Assembly: GCF_002234615.1 (NCBI RefSeq)
Contig: NZ_NMQW01000052.1
Span: forward strand, 62,001-126,000
Direction: 5' to 3'
From: Paenibacillus rigui
GTDB lineage: Bacteria > Bacillota > Bacilli > Paenibacillales > NBRC-103111
Length of the DNA stretch: 64,000 nt
This document shows positions 56,592 through 64,000 of this stretch, piece after piece (within the stretch, counting starts at the first letter, position 1; each line of letters opens with the position of its first letter). The position numbers and the translations under genes are program-made. The notes beneath the pieces were generated by a model. It searched no databases. It was not told the origin of the DNA and saw only the letters and a program-made list of their open reading frames with translations.

Positions 56592-58238
56592 TTACTTGTC
56601 CTCTTCAGGCTCCACTGCAGGGATGGCTTTTCCCGTACTATAGAGCTTGAACTCGGACGGAGTCATATTCGTATGCTTCTTAAATACTTCGCTAAAATAC
56701 CGCCTATGCTCGTAGCCAAGTGCCTGGGCGATTTCCTGCACCTGATACCCGTCAATCAGCATGGTTCTAGCCCTCTCCATCCGCTGATGAATGACGAATT
56801 GCTGGAACGAAATGCCGAGCACTTTTTTGAACAGGTTCGAGAAATATCCCGGACTTAAATTGATCTGCTTCGCGCAGTGCTCCAAAGTCAGATTCAAATG
56901 AAGATTCGCGGAGATATAGTCTTTTGCCTGATGTATGATTTTGGTCGATTCATCGGAACGCTCATGCTCAATCCAGCCGCAAGCTTCCATACAGAGGGTT
57001 TTCACCGTTTCCGTCATGTTTTGAAAGGAATAATAACCTTTGCCGACATGGAATCCGTTCTCTAATGCCTGCACCTTTTCTTGCGGAAATTGCTCCAGCA
57101 TGACCCGGCAAATTTTGGCCGACAGCTCGTAGCACAAATTCTCCACATATTGCGGCTCCGGCAGCGGATCAGCCATCAGGAGCTCATTAAAAATTTGCTC
57201 CAATATAAGCTGGCATTTGTCCTTATTGCCGGCCCGTAAAGCGAATAAAAATTGCTGCTCGGTTGCAACCGAATAATTCGGCATCCTCTGCTGCTTGGGC
57301 GCAACGTCATGATAGCTGTTCACCACGTTCCCCTCCGTGTAGAATCGGTACGAAAGTGCGTGGAGTGCCTGCTGATAAGCCTGAGGCAGCTCGGAGATTG
57401 TACGGACGCAAAGCCCAACGCCAATCGATATCGTAGTATGCGTGAATTGAAAAATGTTGGCGCAGCAAGCCTCGGAAATTTGTTCAGCTTCCTGATTGTC
57501 CGAGCAATTGATAAGACAAACAAACCGGTTCATGGCTTCGTCGAAAACAATACCCTTGGTCTGGTTGGCAATGGTTTCCTCCAATATGTTGCGCAGGCTA
57601 AAACGGATCAGCTCCACTTCCTTCGCCGGCTGACGGCTATATTTGTCCATAAACCGGTCCAGCTCTACGATGAATACAGTAAAATCATTCGGCGCCAATT
57701 CGATGCCCAGCTTCCCCCATTGAACCAGAGCCCGCGCTTCATTCGCAGGGTGATGCACGAGGAGCGAGACGTATTCCTGCTGTAACCTGGGCAAGCTTTT
57801 TCGCGCATGGCTCTCGAGCTCGAGGAGCTTAGTCTGCTCTTCCTTCTCCTGCACAAACGCTTCCTTCGCTTTAAGAACCGCATTGACGATTTCATCGAGC
57901 GAGAACGGTTTCTTGACAAAGTCGAACGCGCCCAGGCGGATGGCCTGCTGCGTGTAGGAAAAATCCGTATAGGCACTCAAAATGACAATTTTAATCGCCG
58001 GAGATACTTCAAGAATCGATTGGGTCATCGCAAGACCGTCCATTCTCGGCATCCGTATATCGGTTAGTACAATATCAGGCCGGGTCTCTTGTACGATTTG
58101 AAGCCCTTCCTCGCCATCCATAGCTGTGCCGACGACTTCAATCCCGTATTCATGCCACGGCGGCTTTCGTTCAATCATATCAACGACACTCCGAATATCG
58201 TCAATAATGCATAGTCTGATCATACGATGGTCATCCAT
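56592..58238 (-). CDS. YesN-type response regulator with AraC DNA-binding domain
   Basis: A 548-residue activator. The receiver domain (1-120) has the phosphorylation Asp in IVLTDIRMPRMDG and the Lys in FVKKPFS. A middle region (about 130-420) includes a YesN-type linker, and the C terminus is an AraC double helix-turn-helix (about 430-530) with LEHCAKQINLSPGYFSNLF and EIAQALGYEHRRYFSEVF. I use the ATG at 58238; it overlaps the kinase gene by 8 nt. It most likely activates the sugar importer operon transcribed next. Confidence 0.9.
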   Translation of the reverse strand: MDDHRMIRLCIIDDIRSVVDMIERKPPWHEYGIEVVGTAMDGEEGLQIVQETRPDIVLTDIRMPRMDGLAMTQSILEVSPAIKIVILSAYTDFSYTQQAIRLGAFDFVKKPFSLDEIVNAVLKAKEAFVQEKEEQTKLLELESHARKSLPRLQQEYVSLLVHHPANEARALVQWGKLGIELAPNDFTVFIVELDRFMDKYSRQPAKEVELIRFSLRNILEETIANQTKGIVFDEAMNRFVCLINCSDNQEAEQISEACCANIFQFTHTTISIGVGLCVRTISELPQAYQQALHALSYRFYTEGNVVNSYHDVAPKQQRMPNYSVATEQQFLFALRAGNKDKCQLILEQIFNELLMADPLPEPQYVENLCYELSAKICRVMLEQFPQEKVQALENGFHVGKGYYSFQNMTETVKTLCMEACGWIEHERSDESTKIIHQAKDYISANLHLNLTLEHCAKQINLSPGYFSNLFKKVLGISFQQFVIHQRMERARTMLIDGYQVQEIAQALGYEHRRYFSEVFKKHTNMTPSEFKLYSTGKAIPAVEPEEDK

Positions 58239-60042
58239 AGGTCCCACCCTCTCCATTTCTTAGCGGTATCCATAAATCTGTCCGTGAGCCACCGCCCGGG
58301 CTGCCGAACATCTCGATGCTAGCCGCCTCTCCATAATACAGATGCAGTCGGTTCACAATATTGTACAAGGCATAGCCTTTCTTGGAGGTTGTTTGATGTA
58401 CCATCGATTGCTGTATGCTATCCATATTCATGCCTACGCCGTTGTCTTGAATGATGATGTGAAGCTTCCCCTGCTCCTGTAGTACCTGCAGGTCAATCGT
58501 TCCTCCCGATCTGCGGTTATTGAATCCGTGCTGAATACTGTTCTCAATGATGGGCTGCAGCAATATTTTGGGCACAATGCATGACAATAGCCTGTCATCA
58601 CTCACCTTCATGTGATATTCGAACAATCCTTCATAGCATTTTTGCTGGATCGCACAATATTGCTGCACATGGGACAGCTCATCCTCCAATGTGTTCCAAT
58701 CCTTGCCCCCGCTTAAGCCGAGCTGAAACATGTGAGACAACGCCAGAATCATCTCATTGACATCGTTATTTTCCCCCATCATCGACTTGCAATAAATCGT
58801 GTTTAACGTGTTATACAAAAAATGCGGCTCCATTTGCGCTGTTAAGGCCCGCATTTCCGCCTGCCGCTTCCCCGCTTCACTCGTTCTCACATCGTCGATC
58901 AGTCGATTGATTTCATCGAGCATCCGGTTAAACTGGAAGCCTACTTGAGCCACTTCATCATGATACCGGCTCTGAAATCGGACAGAAAGCTTCGTGTCCT
59001 CTACTTCTCTCATCAGTCGCTGCAGCTTAAACAGCGGCTTTAGCAGCAGCGCGGTTAAACGGTTCGATAACAGCCACGAAGTGAATAAAAAAACGAGCAT
59101 GATATATACCGTGGTTCGCTGCACGCCATTCATTTGCTCAAGGAGCTTATCCTTTGGCTGAATGCCGAACAAACGCCAATCCTTCACCATTGCGGATCTT
59201 GTAAAATTCACAAGATATTCCGTTTGATCGAAGGTGTGGAAGAAAGAACCTTGATTATGGTTCGAGGTGCTATTCAGAAAGAGCTCGTCCCTTACCAGGC
59301 TGTGCCCGGAGGACCATGACGTCCGAATGACCTCCTCCCCCTTGGCATCGACAACAAAGAAATTGTTATCGTTCCGGGAGGAGTGTTTATTTAACAAGCC
59401 GATCAAGCCTGTCTCGTTAATGTTCACTACAATAAATACCTTCGGATTCGTAAAAGTATCTTGCGTTCCTCTCGTTACATAGGAAAGCACCCTTTTATCC
59501 CCGGTAAACAATTTGTCCGTATGACCCTTCTCCCAAAGTCCTCCCTCTATATCCTTCATCTCGTAATACAGACTGGATTCATAAAATGATTGCGTTTGTG
59601 ACCGTCGCTGCGAGGTTGAATAAAAATCTCCGATCGGCGTAGCAATTAGAATATGCTCAATCAGCGGATCGTTATAGCTGAGCTGTGAGAACACATATTG
59701 AAACTCCGACAAATGGACGTAATAATTAGCAATGTTGCTGCTCTCCACATCCTTCATCATCTGTTTGAAGGCATCACTGAACATCAGGGATCGGACGGTT
59801 ACGGCGATGCTGTTCAGCTTGTCGTCCATAATCTGGGCTGTTTTGTCCACATTTTCCTGACTCGAGGCGAACGCATTTTTTTGCAGCTCTTTGGAGGCGA
59901 TCCAATAAGATGACGTCCCCACCACCCCAATAGCCAAAATAATCAAAATAATGAACGTGATTCTGATTCTCTGTTTAAAGGATATACCATAGAACAGATC
60001 CTCGAACCTTAACTTAACGCGAGACATCCATCCGTTGTTCAT
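58231..60042 (-). CDS. YesM-type membrane histidine kinase
   Basis: A 603-residue sensor. Membrane helices lie at about 27-48 and 295-317 and enclose a large extracellular sensing region. A HAMP linker (about 318-370) precedes the His_kinase domain with EPHFLYNTLNTIYCKS, which holds the phosphoacceptor His, and a HATPase domain with QPIIENSIQHGF and IIQDNGVGM. Partner of the overlapping response regulator. It probably senses pectin fragments directly or through the binding lipoprotein. Confidence 0.92.
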   Translation of the reverse strand: MNNGWMSRVKLRFEDLFYGISFKQRIRITFIILIILAIGVVGTSSYWIASKELQKNAFASSQENVDKTAQIMDDKLNSIAVTVRSLMFSDAFKQMMKDVESSNIANYYVHLSEFQYVFSQLSYNDPLIEHILIATPIGDFYSTSQRRSQTQSFYESSLYYEMKDIEGGLWEKGHTDKLFTGDKRVLSYVTRGTQDTFTNPKVFIVVNINETGLIGLLNKHSSRNDNNFFVVDAKGEEVIRTSWSSGHSLVRDELFLNSTSNHNQGSFFHTFDQTEYLVNFTRSAMVKDWRLFGIQPKDKLLEQMNGVQRTTVYIMLVFLFTSWLLSNRLTALLLKPLFKLQRLMREVEDTKLSVRFQSRYHDEVAQVGFQFNRMLDEINRLIDDVRTSEAGKRQAEMRALTAQMEPHFLYNTLNTIYCKSMMGENNDVNEMILALSHMFQLGLSGGKDWNTLEDELSHVQQYCAIQQKCYEGLFEYHMKVSDDRLLSCIVPKILLQPIIENSIQHGFNNRRSGGTIDLQVLQEQGKLHIIIQDNGVGMNMDSIQQSMVHQTTSKKGYALYNIVNRLHLYYGEAASIEMFGSPGGGSRTDLWIPLRNGEGGTYG

Positions 60043-60206
60043 TTATTTTTCTCAGCATCCTTTCCGTTTTGTATGGGCTGATTAGGCACAAAGGGGCCAG
60101 TACATCGATGCAGATTTATTGTACATTATATCCGGTTTATACACATCGTGTCTTGAAAAGATCGAAAACTGTCGAATGGGTTGCGTTGAACATGCCATAA
60201 AACAGG

Positions 60207-60228
60207 AAAAACGCCTTACGGCGCTTTT
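60207..60228 (-). terminator. Short terminator-like hairpin in the 60043-60343 gap
   Basis: On minus AAAAGCGCC-GTAA-GGCGTTTTT is a compact hairpin followed by five T. No gene ends just upstream, so it may close an unannotated short transcript. I see nothing else in this 300-bp gap except a TACAAT -10-like box at 60310-60315 before the universal stress gene. Confidence 0.4.
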
Positions 60229-60343
60229 CGATGATTTTCTTGACCTTACCGGTAAACTCGGTAACAAGCTGTGCTTTATATCACATCCTAAAACCGAAAC
60301 AGCAGTTACAATACATTTATCAAGCAAATGAGGTGAAGCTGAC

Positions 60344-60772
60344 ATGTTATATTCAAAAATTTTAGTAGCTTACGACGGTTCCGAAACTTCTGAAAGGGCG
60401 CTTGATTCCGCTTTGAAATTGGCCAAATTGAACCATTATTCTAAAGTGGATATCATTCATATTTTTAATCTTCCTGCCTATTTTGTAGGTACGGGTGTGT
60501 TTATACCTCCGGCTGCTGTTGAAGATAATTCCCATTATACCGAGCAGCTGATTGAAAAAATCAAAGAGGTTGTCGCTGATTTATCCAATATTCATATCGA
60601 AGTGAGAAATGGCGCAATTACGAAAGAAATACTAGGTTATGCGGAGGAGATTGGCGCAGAGCTCCTTATTGTGGGCAGCAGAGGACTGAGCGGCATTAGC
60701 GAATTCGTTCTCGGAAGTGTTAGCCATAACCTTGTCCAGCATGCAAAAATACCGGTCCTTGTCATAAAATGA
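60344..60772 (+). CDS. Universal stress protein UspA family
   Basis: A 142-residue cytosolic ATP-binding UspA-fold protein. The N-terminal ILVAYDGSETSERAL and the C-terminal ATP loop GSRGLSGISEFVLGSVSHNL match the G-x2-G-x9-G-[ST] motif (a few residues differ in spacing). It has AGGTGAAG upstream of the ATG at 60344. Monocistronic and ended by a long shared inverted repeat. Stress-survival role by family. Confidence 0.92.
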   Translation: MLYSKILVAYDGSETSERALDSALKLAKLNHYSKVDIIHIFNLPAYFVGTGVFIPPAAVEDNSHYTEQLIEKIKEVVADLSNIHIEVRNGAITKEILGYAEEIGAELLIVGSRGLSGISEFVLGSVSHNLVQHAKIPVLVIK

Positions 60773-60794
60773 TGACTTAAAGACCCCCTCCTCT

Positions 60795-60869
60795 CTGTTC
60801 AATTATTTGAAACAAAGGAACTTTTGCACGTTTTATTACGTCACAAGGGTTCCTTCTTGTTTTGAACAG
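60795..60869. terminator. Long bidirectional terminator hairpin between convergent genes
   Basis: CTGTTCAA...GGAAC and GTTCC...TTGAACAG pair in a 75-nt imperfect stem between the UspA and histidine phosphatase stops, with T-rich flanks on both strands. Confidence 0.6.
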
Positions 60870-60885
60870 GCAAATTGAATCGCCT

Positions 60886-61482
60886 TTAAAGTAAATGGTC
60901 TATATTTGCAAAGTCATCCAATATAAACGTCCCCTGGTCCAAACGAACTTTTGTGATTGAACATTCGGCAACAAGTTTGCTTTGCTCAGCAATAAACCTA
61001 TGGTGTATCTTACTCAGCTCCTCTTCGGTGATGACATTTACCAGGAAATCGGTGATCAAGCCTCCGTGAGTAACAACGATGATACCATCCAGCGGGTGAT
61101 CCTTTGCCAAGTTTAGTAAGCATGAAGATAAACGTTCACCTGCTTTTCGTGCCGAATCGCCTACAGGTGGTGTATAATCTCGATCACTTGTACATCGATC
61201 CCATATTTCGACAAATTCCTCAAAGGTTTGCCCAGGTATGTCCCCCCAATTAGCACGTTCTCGTAAACGAACATCCTCTGATATTTTCGCTTTTAGTTCC
61301 TTTTCGATAATTTGAGCTGTTTGTTTGGCTCTTTTAAGCGGACTACATACAATGCTTTTTATTCTCAATTCACGGAATTGACGTGCGGTCACTTGAGCTT
61401 GAAATACACCATTTGACGAAATGGATACATCACCGATGCCTTTCTCTTTTATCGCATGCCTGACTAGGTAAAAATCTGTCAA
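60886..61482 (-). CDS. Histidine phosphatase (phosphoglycerate-mutase family)
   Basis: A 198-residue protein: the phosphoaccepting His is in LVRHAIKEKG (R8-H9) and the second His in IIVVTHGGLI, with the charge-relay RAKQTAQII segment. Sequence is closest to the broad phosphoglycerate-mutase-like phosphatases, which act on small phosphorylated metabolites; the substrate is unknown. The start is TTG 61482 with AAGGAG and GAGG upstream. It lies 22 nt after the second pectate lyase gene on the same strand, so it may be read through from it. Confidence 0.87.
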   Translation of the reverse strand: MTDFYLVRHAIKEKGIGDVSISSNGVFQAQVTARQFRELRIKSIVCSPLKRAKQTAQIIEKELKAKISEDVRLRERANWGDIPGQTFEEFVEIWDRCTSDRDYTPPVGDSARKAGERLSSCLLNLAKDHPLDGIIVVTHGGLITDFLVNVITEEELSKIHHRFIAEQSKLVAECSITKVRLDQGTFILDDFANIDHLL

Positions 61483-61504
61483 CAGAGCCTCACTCCTTCG
61501 TGAT

Positions 61505-63022
61505 TTAGGGAGATAGCGTCACTACGTTGGCCGGGAATGCATTGACGGTTAGATCATTTATATAATATTCAATATTCGTATACCCCAGTCCACAATAATC
61601 CCCACTGGATTCCAATGTGCCATTCGCTGCTGTACTGCTGTTGGGATTGAGTCCCCTTGCCAGCTCCCAATCATCAGGCATGCCATCCCCATCCGTATCG
61701 GTAGGTGCGCCCGTTAATATAGGAGTCGGATATTGAAATTGAACACCGGTTGCCATTTGGTACGAATCAATGGTAGCTTTCTGTTCAGTAGAAGCTTCGG
61801 AATACGGCCTTGCCCCAGTAAGTGTTCCTGTGCCGGTCCTCGTTTCATTAGCAACCTGCTTATCAATAGCCGGTCTTTGCGACGTACTTATTCCTGCACC
61901 TGCATAATCAAGAACATGATGATATGAATCCTCTGAACTTTCGGCATTCGCTACCGTAGAGGTATTTACATTGTTTACAAGCACATTGAAGGGCACATCT
62001 GAACGGGTGTTTGCTTCCGTTTTACCGCTGGAGGCATTATAGGTAATCCCTGTCCAGTTATTTGAGGTAAATGTGCTGTAATTCGTGTTATCCTTATTTA
62101 GAAAACGATTACCTGTTAAATAAATGGAATAGTTTTGGGGATCTGTACCGCTGTCACCAACACTTATATAATTCCTCCCGCTGACTGTAGAAACGCCCAT
62201 TTTCAAAGTATTATTTACATAATTCACATGGCCCAGGGTGCCATAGGCGGTTTGGGACGCCCAATTGTAAATAACATTATTTGTGAAATCAATCGTATTG
62301 GTACCCACTACTTTCCCTCTGAAATTTCTTGATACATTGTGAACGATCAGATTATGGTGACATGAAGCATTAGATCGTCCGAGCATGACTCCAAACCCAT
62401 GAATTCCTTTGGAATGGTATGAAAATGAATTGGACGGACCGATAATGGAATACTGTACGGTGTAATTATCATTGGCGGAATAAAGTCCCCATTGTTCGTC
62501 ATTTGCCCAGCCCATGGATACATGGTCCACAATAGAATTACTGCCATTCGCACCACCGAAGGCATCATAATCTGCAGTAGTTCCCCTCTCACCAGGTCTT
62601 GAACTGATAAAGCGAAGTATCACATTACTGCCGCCAAGACCGATTTTATAGTTTTTCAAGGTAATACCTGCGCCGCCGGGCGCCGTCTGCCCTGCTACGG
62701 TTACATTCGAGCTAACCACAACATCGCTTTGTAGTTCAATAGTTCCTCCTACTTTAAAAAGAACGATTCGATTGGAGCCGCTTACCGCATCCCGAAATGA
62801 GCCCGGACCGCTATCATTAAGATTTGTAACATAGACCACTTGGCCTCCTCTGCCACCTGAAGCAAACTTTCCCCCACCTTCTGCACCGGGAAATGCGATC
62901 ACATTCGTCGCAGCTAATACATGTTGACTAGGGAGTGAAGAAAATGCAGCTGCTGCAGTAATGGCCAAGCTTGCTGCGATTGCACATGTTTTTTTAACTT
63001 TCAATGTATTCATTTTAAGCAT
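61505..63022 (-). CDS. Secreted pectate lyase
   Basis: A 505-residue exported enzyme. A signal peptide (about 1-38, ending SQHVLA) precedes a beta-helix lyase domain starting IAFPGAEGGGKFASGGRGG, with NVTVAGQTAPGGAG and VDHVSMGWANDEQW as in the other pectate lyase of this window. Near the end a calcium-type DTDGDGMPDDWE loop is followed by a short C-terminal repeat region. AGGAGGAG precedes the ATG at 63022. The upstream DNA has a 13/14 cre match and a 17-bp palindrome, so it is likely under catabolite and specific control. Confidence 0.88.
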   Translation of the reverse strand: MLKMNTLKVKKTCAIAASLAITAAAAFSSLPSQHVLAATNVIAFPGAEGGGKFASGGRGGQVVYVTNLNDSGPGSFRDAVSGSNRIVLFKVGGTIELQSDVVVSSNVTVAGQTAPGGAGITLKNYKIGLGGSNVILRFISSRPGERGTTADYDAFGGANGSNSIVDHVSMGWANDEQWGLYSANDNYTVQYSIIGPSNSFSYHSKGIHGFGVMLGRSNASCHHNLIVHNVSRNFRGKVVGTNTIDFTNNVIYNWASQTAYGTLGHVNYVNNTLKMGVSTVSGRNYISVGDSGTDPQNYSIYLTGNRFLNKDNTNYSTFTSNNWTGITYNASSGKTEANTRSDVPFNVLVNNVNTSTVANAESSEDSYHHVLDYAGAGISTSQRPAIDKQVANETRTGTGTLTGARPYSEASTEQKATIDSYQMATGVQFQYPTPILTGAPTDTDGDGMPDDWELARGLNPNSSTAANGTLESSGDYCGLGYTNIEYYINDLTVNAFPANVVTLSP

Positions 63023-63125
63023 AAGCAGCTCCTCCTAATATAGATTGCTTACATGAAATGCTCATCTAAGGATAAACGGCGCTTCGCCAACTTTCCAGAT
63101 GGCATGCGTTTGTCAAGGTAGACGA

Positions 63126-63142
63126 AGGTCATCTGATGACCT
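63126..63142. promoter_or_regulatory. 17-bp palindrome upstream of the pectate lyase gene
   Basis: AGGTCATC-T-GATGACCT has two perfect 8-bp arms. Two CGGAAGCTT direct repeats (63143-63151 and 63159-63167) follow at once. Together they look like an operator region about 100 nt before the start codon. Confidence 0.5.
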
Positions 63143-63194
63143 CGGAAGCTTGTATCATCGGAAGCTTATTCCTTTTTTATCACTCCCCTCTAAA

Positions 63195-63208
63195 CGAAAG
63201 CGCTTCCA
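63195..63208. promoter_or_regulatory. cre (CcpA) site upstream of the pectate lyase gene
   Basis: CGAAAGCGCTTCCA matches 13 of the 14 positions of the cre consensus TGWAARCGYTWNCW. In the same 480-nt gap there is also an arm pair CTGAAC-TAG-GTTCAG (63242-63256) and a TACAAT-type -10 near 63320. A firm promoter was not identified. Confidence 0.65.
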
Positions 63209-63439
63209 ATTTTCCTGGTATGTATCCTCCCTTACTGGCTCCTGAACTAGGTTCAGAATGAGACGGTTGTTGGGAGCTTAATCGACTTTGGGAAAATCAG
63301 AAGTAATCAGCTATATTGTAGCATAGTGAAAGGTGCGAATTTGGACAAAAAGCATCCAATATTGGCCATAAATTGCACTATTAGGGATATTATGGTTAAA
63401 TTTGTTCCAAGCTTAAAGTTGCAATTTGTTTCAAAAGAA

Positions 63440-63463
63440 AAAGAGCCGAAGCTGCGGCCCTTT
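63440..63463 (-). terminator. Terminator of the partial aldo/keto reductase gene
   Basis: AAAGAGCCG and CGGCCCTTT pair with one mismatch around a 6-nt loop, followed on minus by TTTTTCTTTTG, 40 nt beyond the stop at 63504. Confidence 0.65.
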
Positions 63464-63503
63464 AATTCATAGGATTATGCATGGTCATTCATGCGGACTT
63501 ATG

Positions 63504-64000
<497 letters not shown>

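Noticed and set aside
60082-60345. Overlapping plus and minus ORFs in the gap before the universal stress gene
   Set aside because: Neither has a ribosome site; both cross a terminator-like hairpin.

Overview
The window looks like chromosomal DNA of a spore-forming, plant-polymer-degrading member of the Bacillales, most likely Paenibacillus or a close relative. Shine-Dalgarno sites are strong (AGGAGG-type, several with TTG or GTG starts), CcpA-type cre sites precede sugar genes, a YesM/YesN two-component pair controls an ABC sugar importer that lacks its own ATPase, and a 32-residue YjcZ-type sporulation protein is present. Nearly everything is on the minus strand. No rRNA, tRNA, CRISPR, prophage or insertion sequence was seen.

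Layout: (1) 1-2340: a methionine aminopeptidase (cut by the window edge) behind a TetR regulator, then a small nitrite/sulfite-reductase-domain protein whose promoter contains CsoR/CstR-type operators. (2) 2450-10360: a catabolic operon of mutarotase, Gfo/Idh/MocA dehydrogenase, sugar isomerase, desaturase-type di-iron oxygenase, Rieske ferredoxin, aldo/keto reductase and creatininase-family amidohydrolase, facing an AraC regulator. Four of the genes resemble rhizobial moc (rhizopine) functions, so oxidative removal of an O- or N-alkyl group from a sugar or cyclitol is a plausible role. (3) 10370-20740: a secreted stalk-domain protein and a membrane/copper/respiration block: PepSY protein, His-rich membrane protein, cytochrome c, SCO, an orphan response regulator, and a ResA-NosF-NosY-NosL-NosD-lipoprotein operon without nosZ. 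(4) 20860-38580: a complete-looking legionaminic acid operon, two glycosyltransferases each fused to an N-terminal LamG lectin-like domain, a DUF11 surface protein without signal peptide, a methyltransferase and the YjcZ protein. Together these suggest a spore-surface or cell-surface glycosylation system. (5) 38730-46750: a secreted pectate lyase, a four-repeat secreted protein, and a membrane histidine kinase followed by a STAND-type LuxR regulator. (6) 46880-60050: a pectin/rhamnogalacturonan utilisation locus (YesM/YesN, ABC importer, GH130, GH28-like and GH106-like enzymes). (7) 60340-64000: a universal stress protein, a histidine phosphatase, a second pectate lyase with cre and operator palindromes, and a partial aldo/keto reductase.

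The genes fit a soil or rhizosphere life: pectin is cut outside the cell by two lyases, oligomers are imported under YesM/YesN control and finished by intracellular glycosidases, and a separate AraC- and catabolite-controlled operon handles a modified sugar. The legionaminic acid block would make CMP-legionaminate that the LamG-glycosyltransferases, or enzymes elsewhere, could place on a surface polymer.

A dispersed long-hairpin repeat with the core CAAAGGCGAACGCTT occurs three times in intergenic DNA (two full copies, one fragment).
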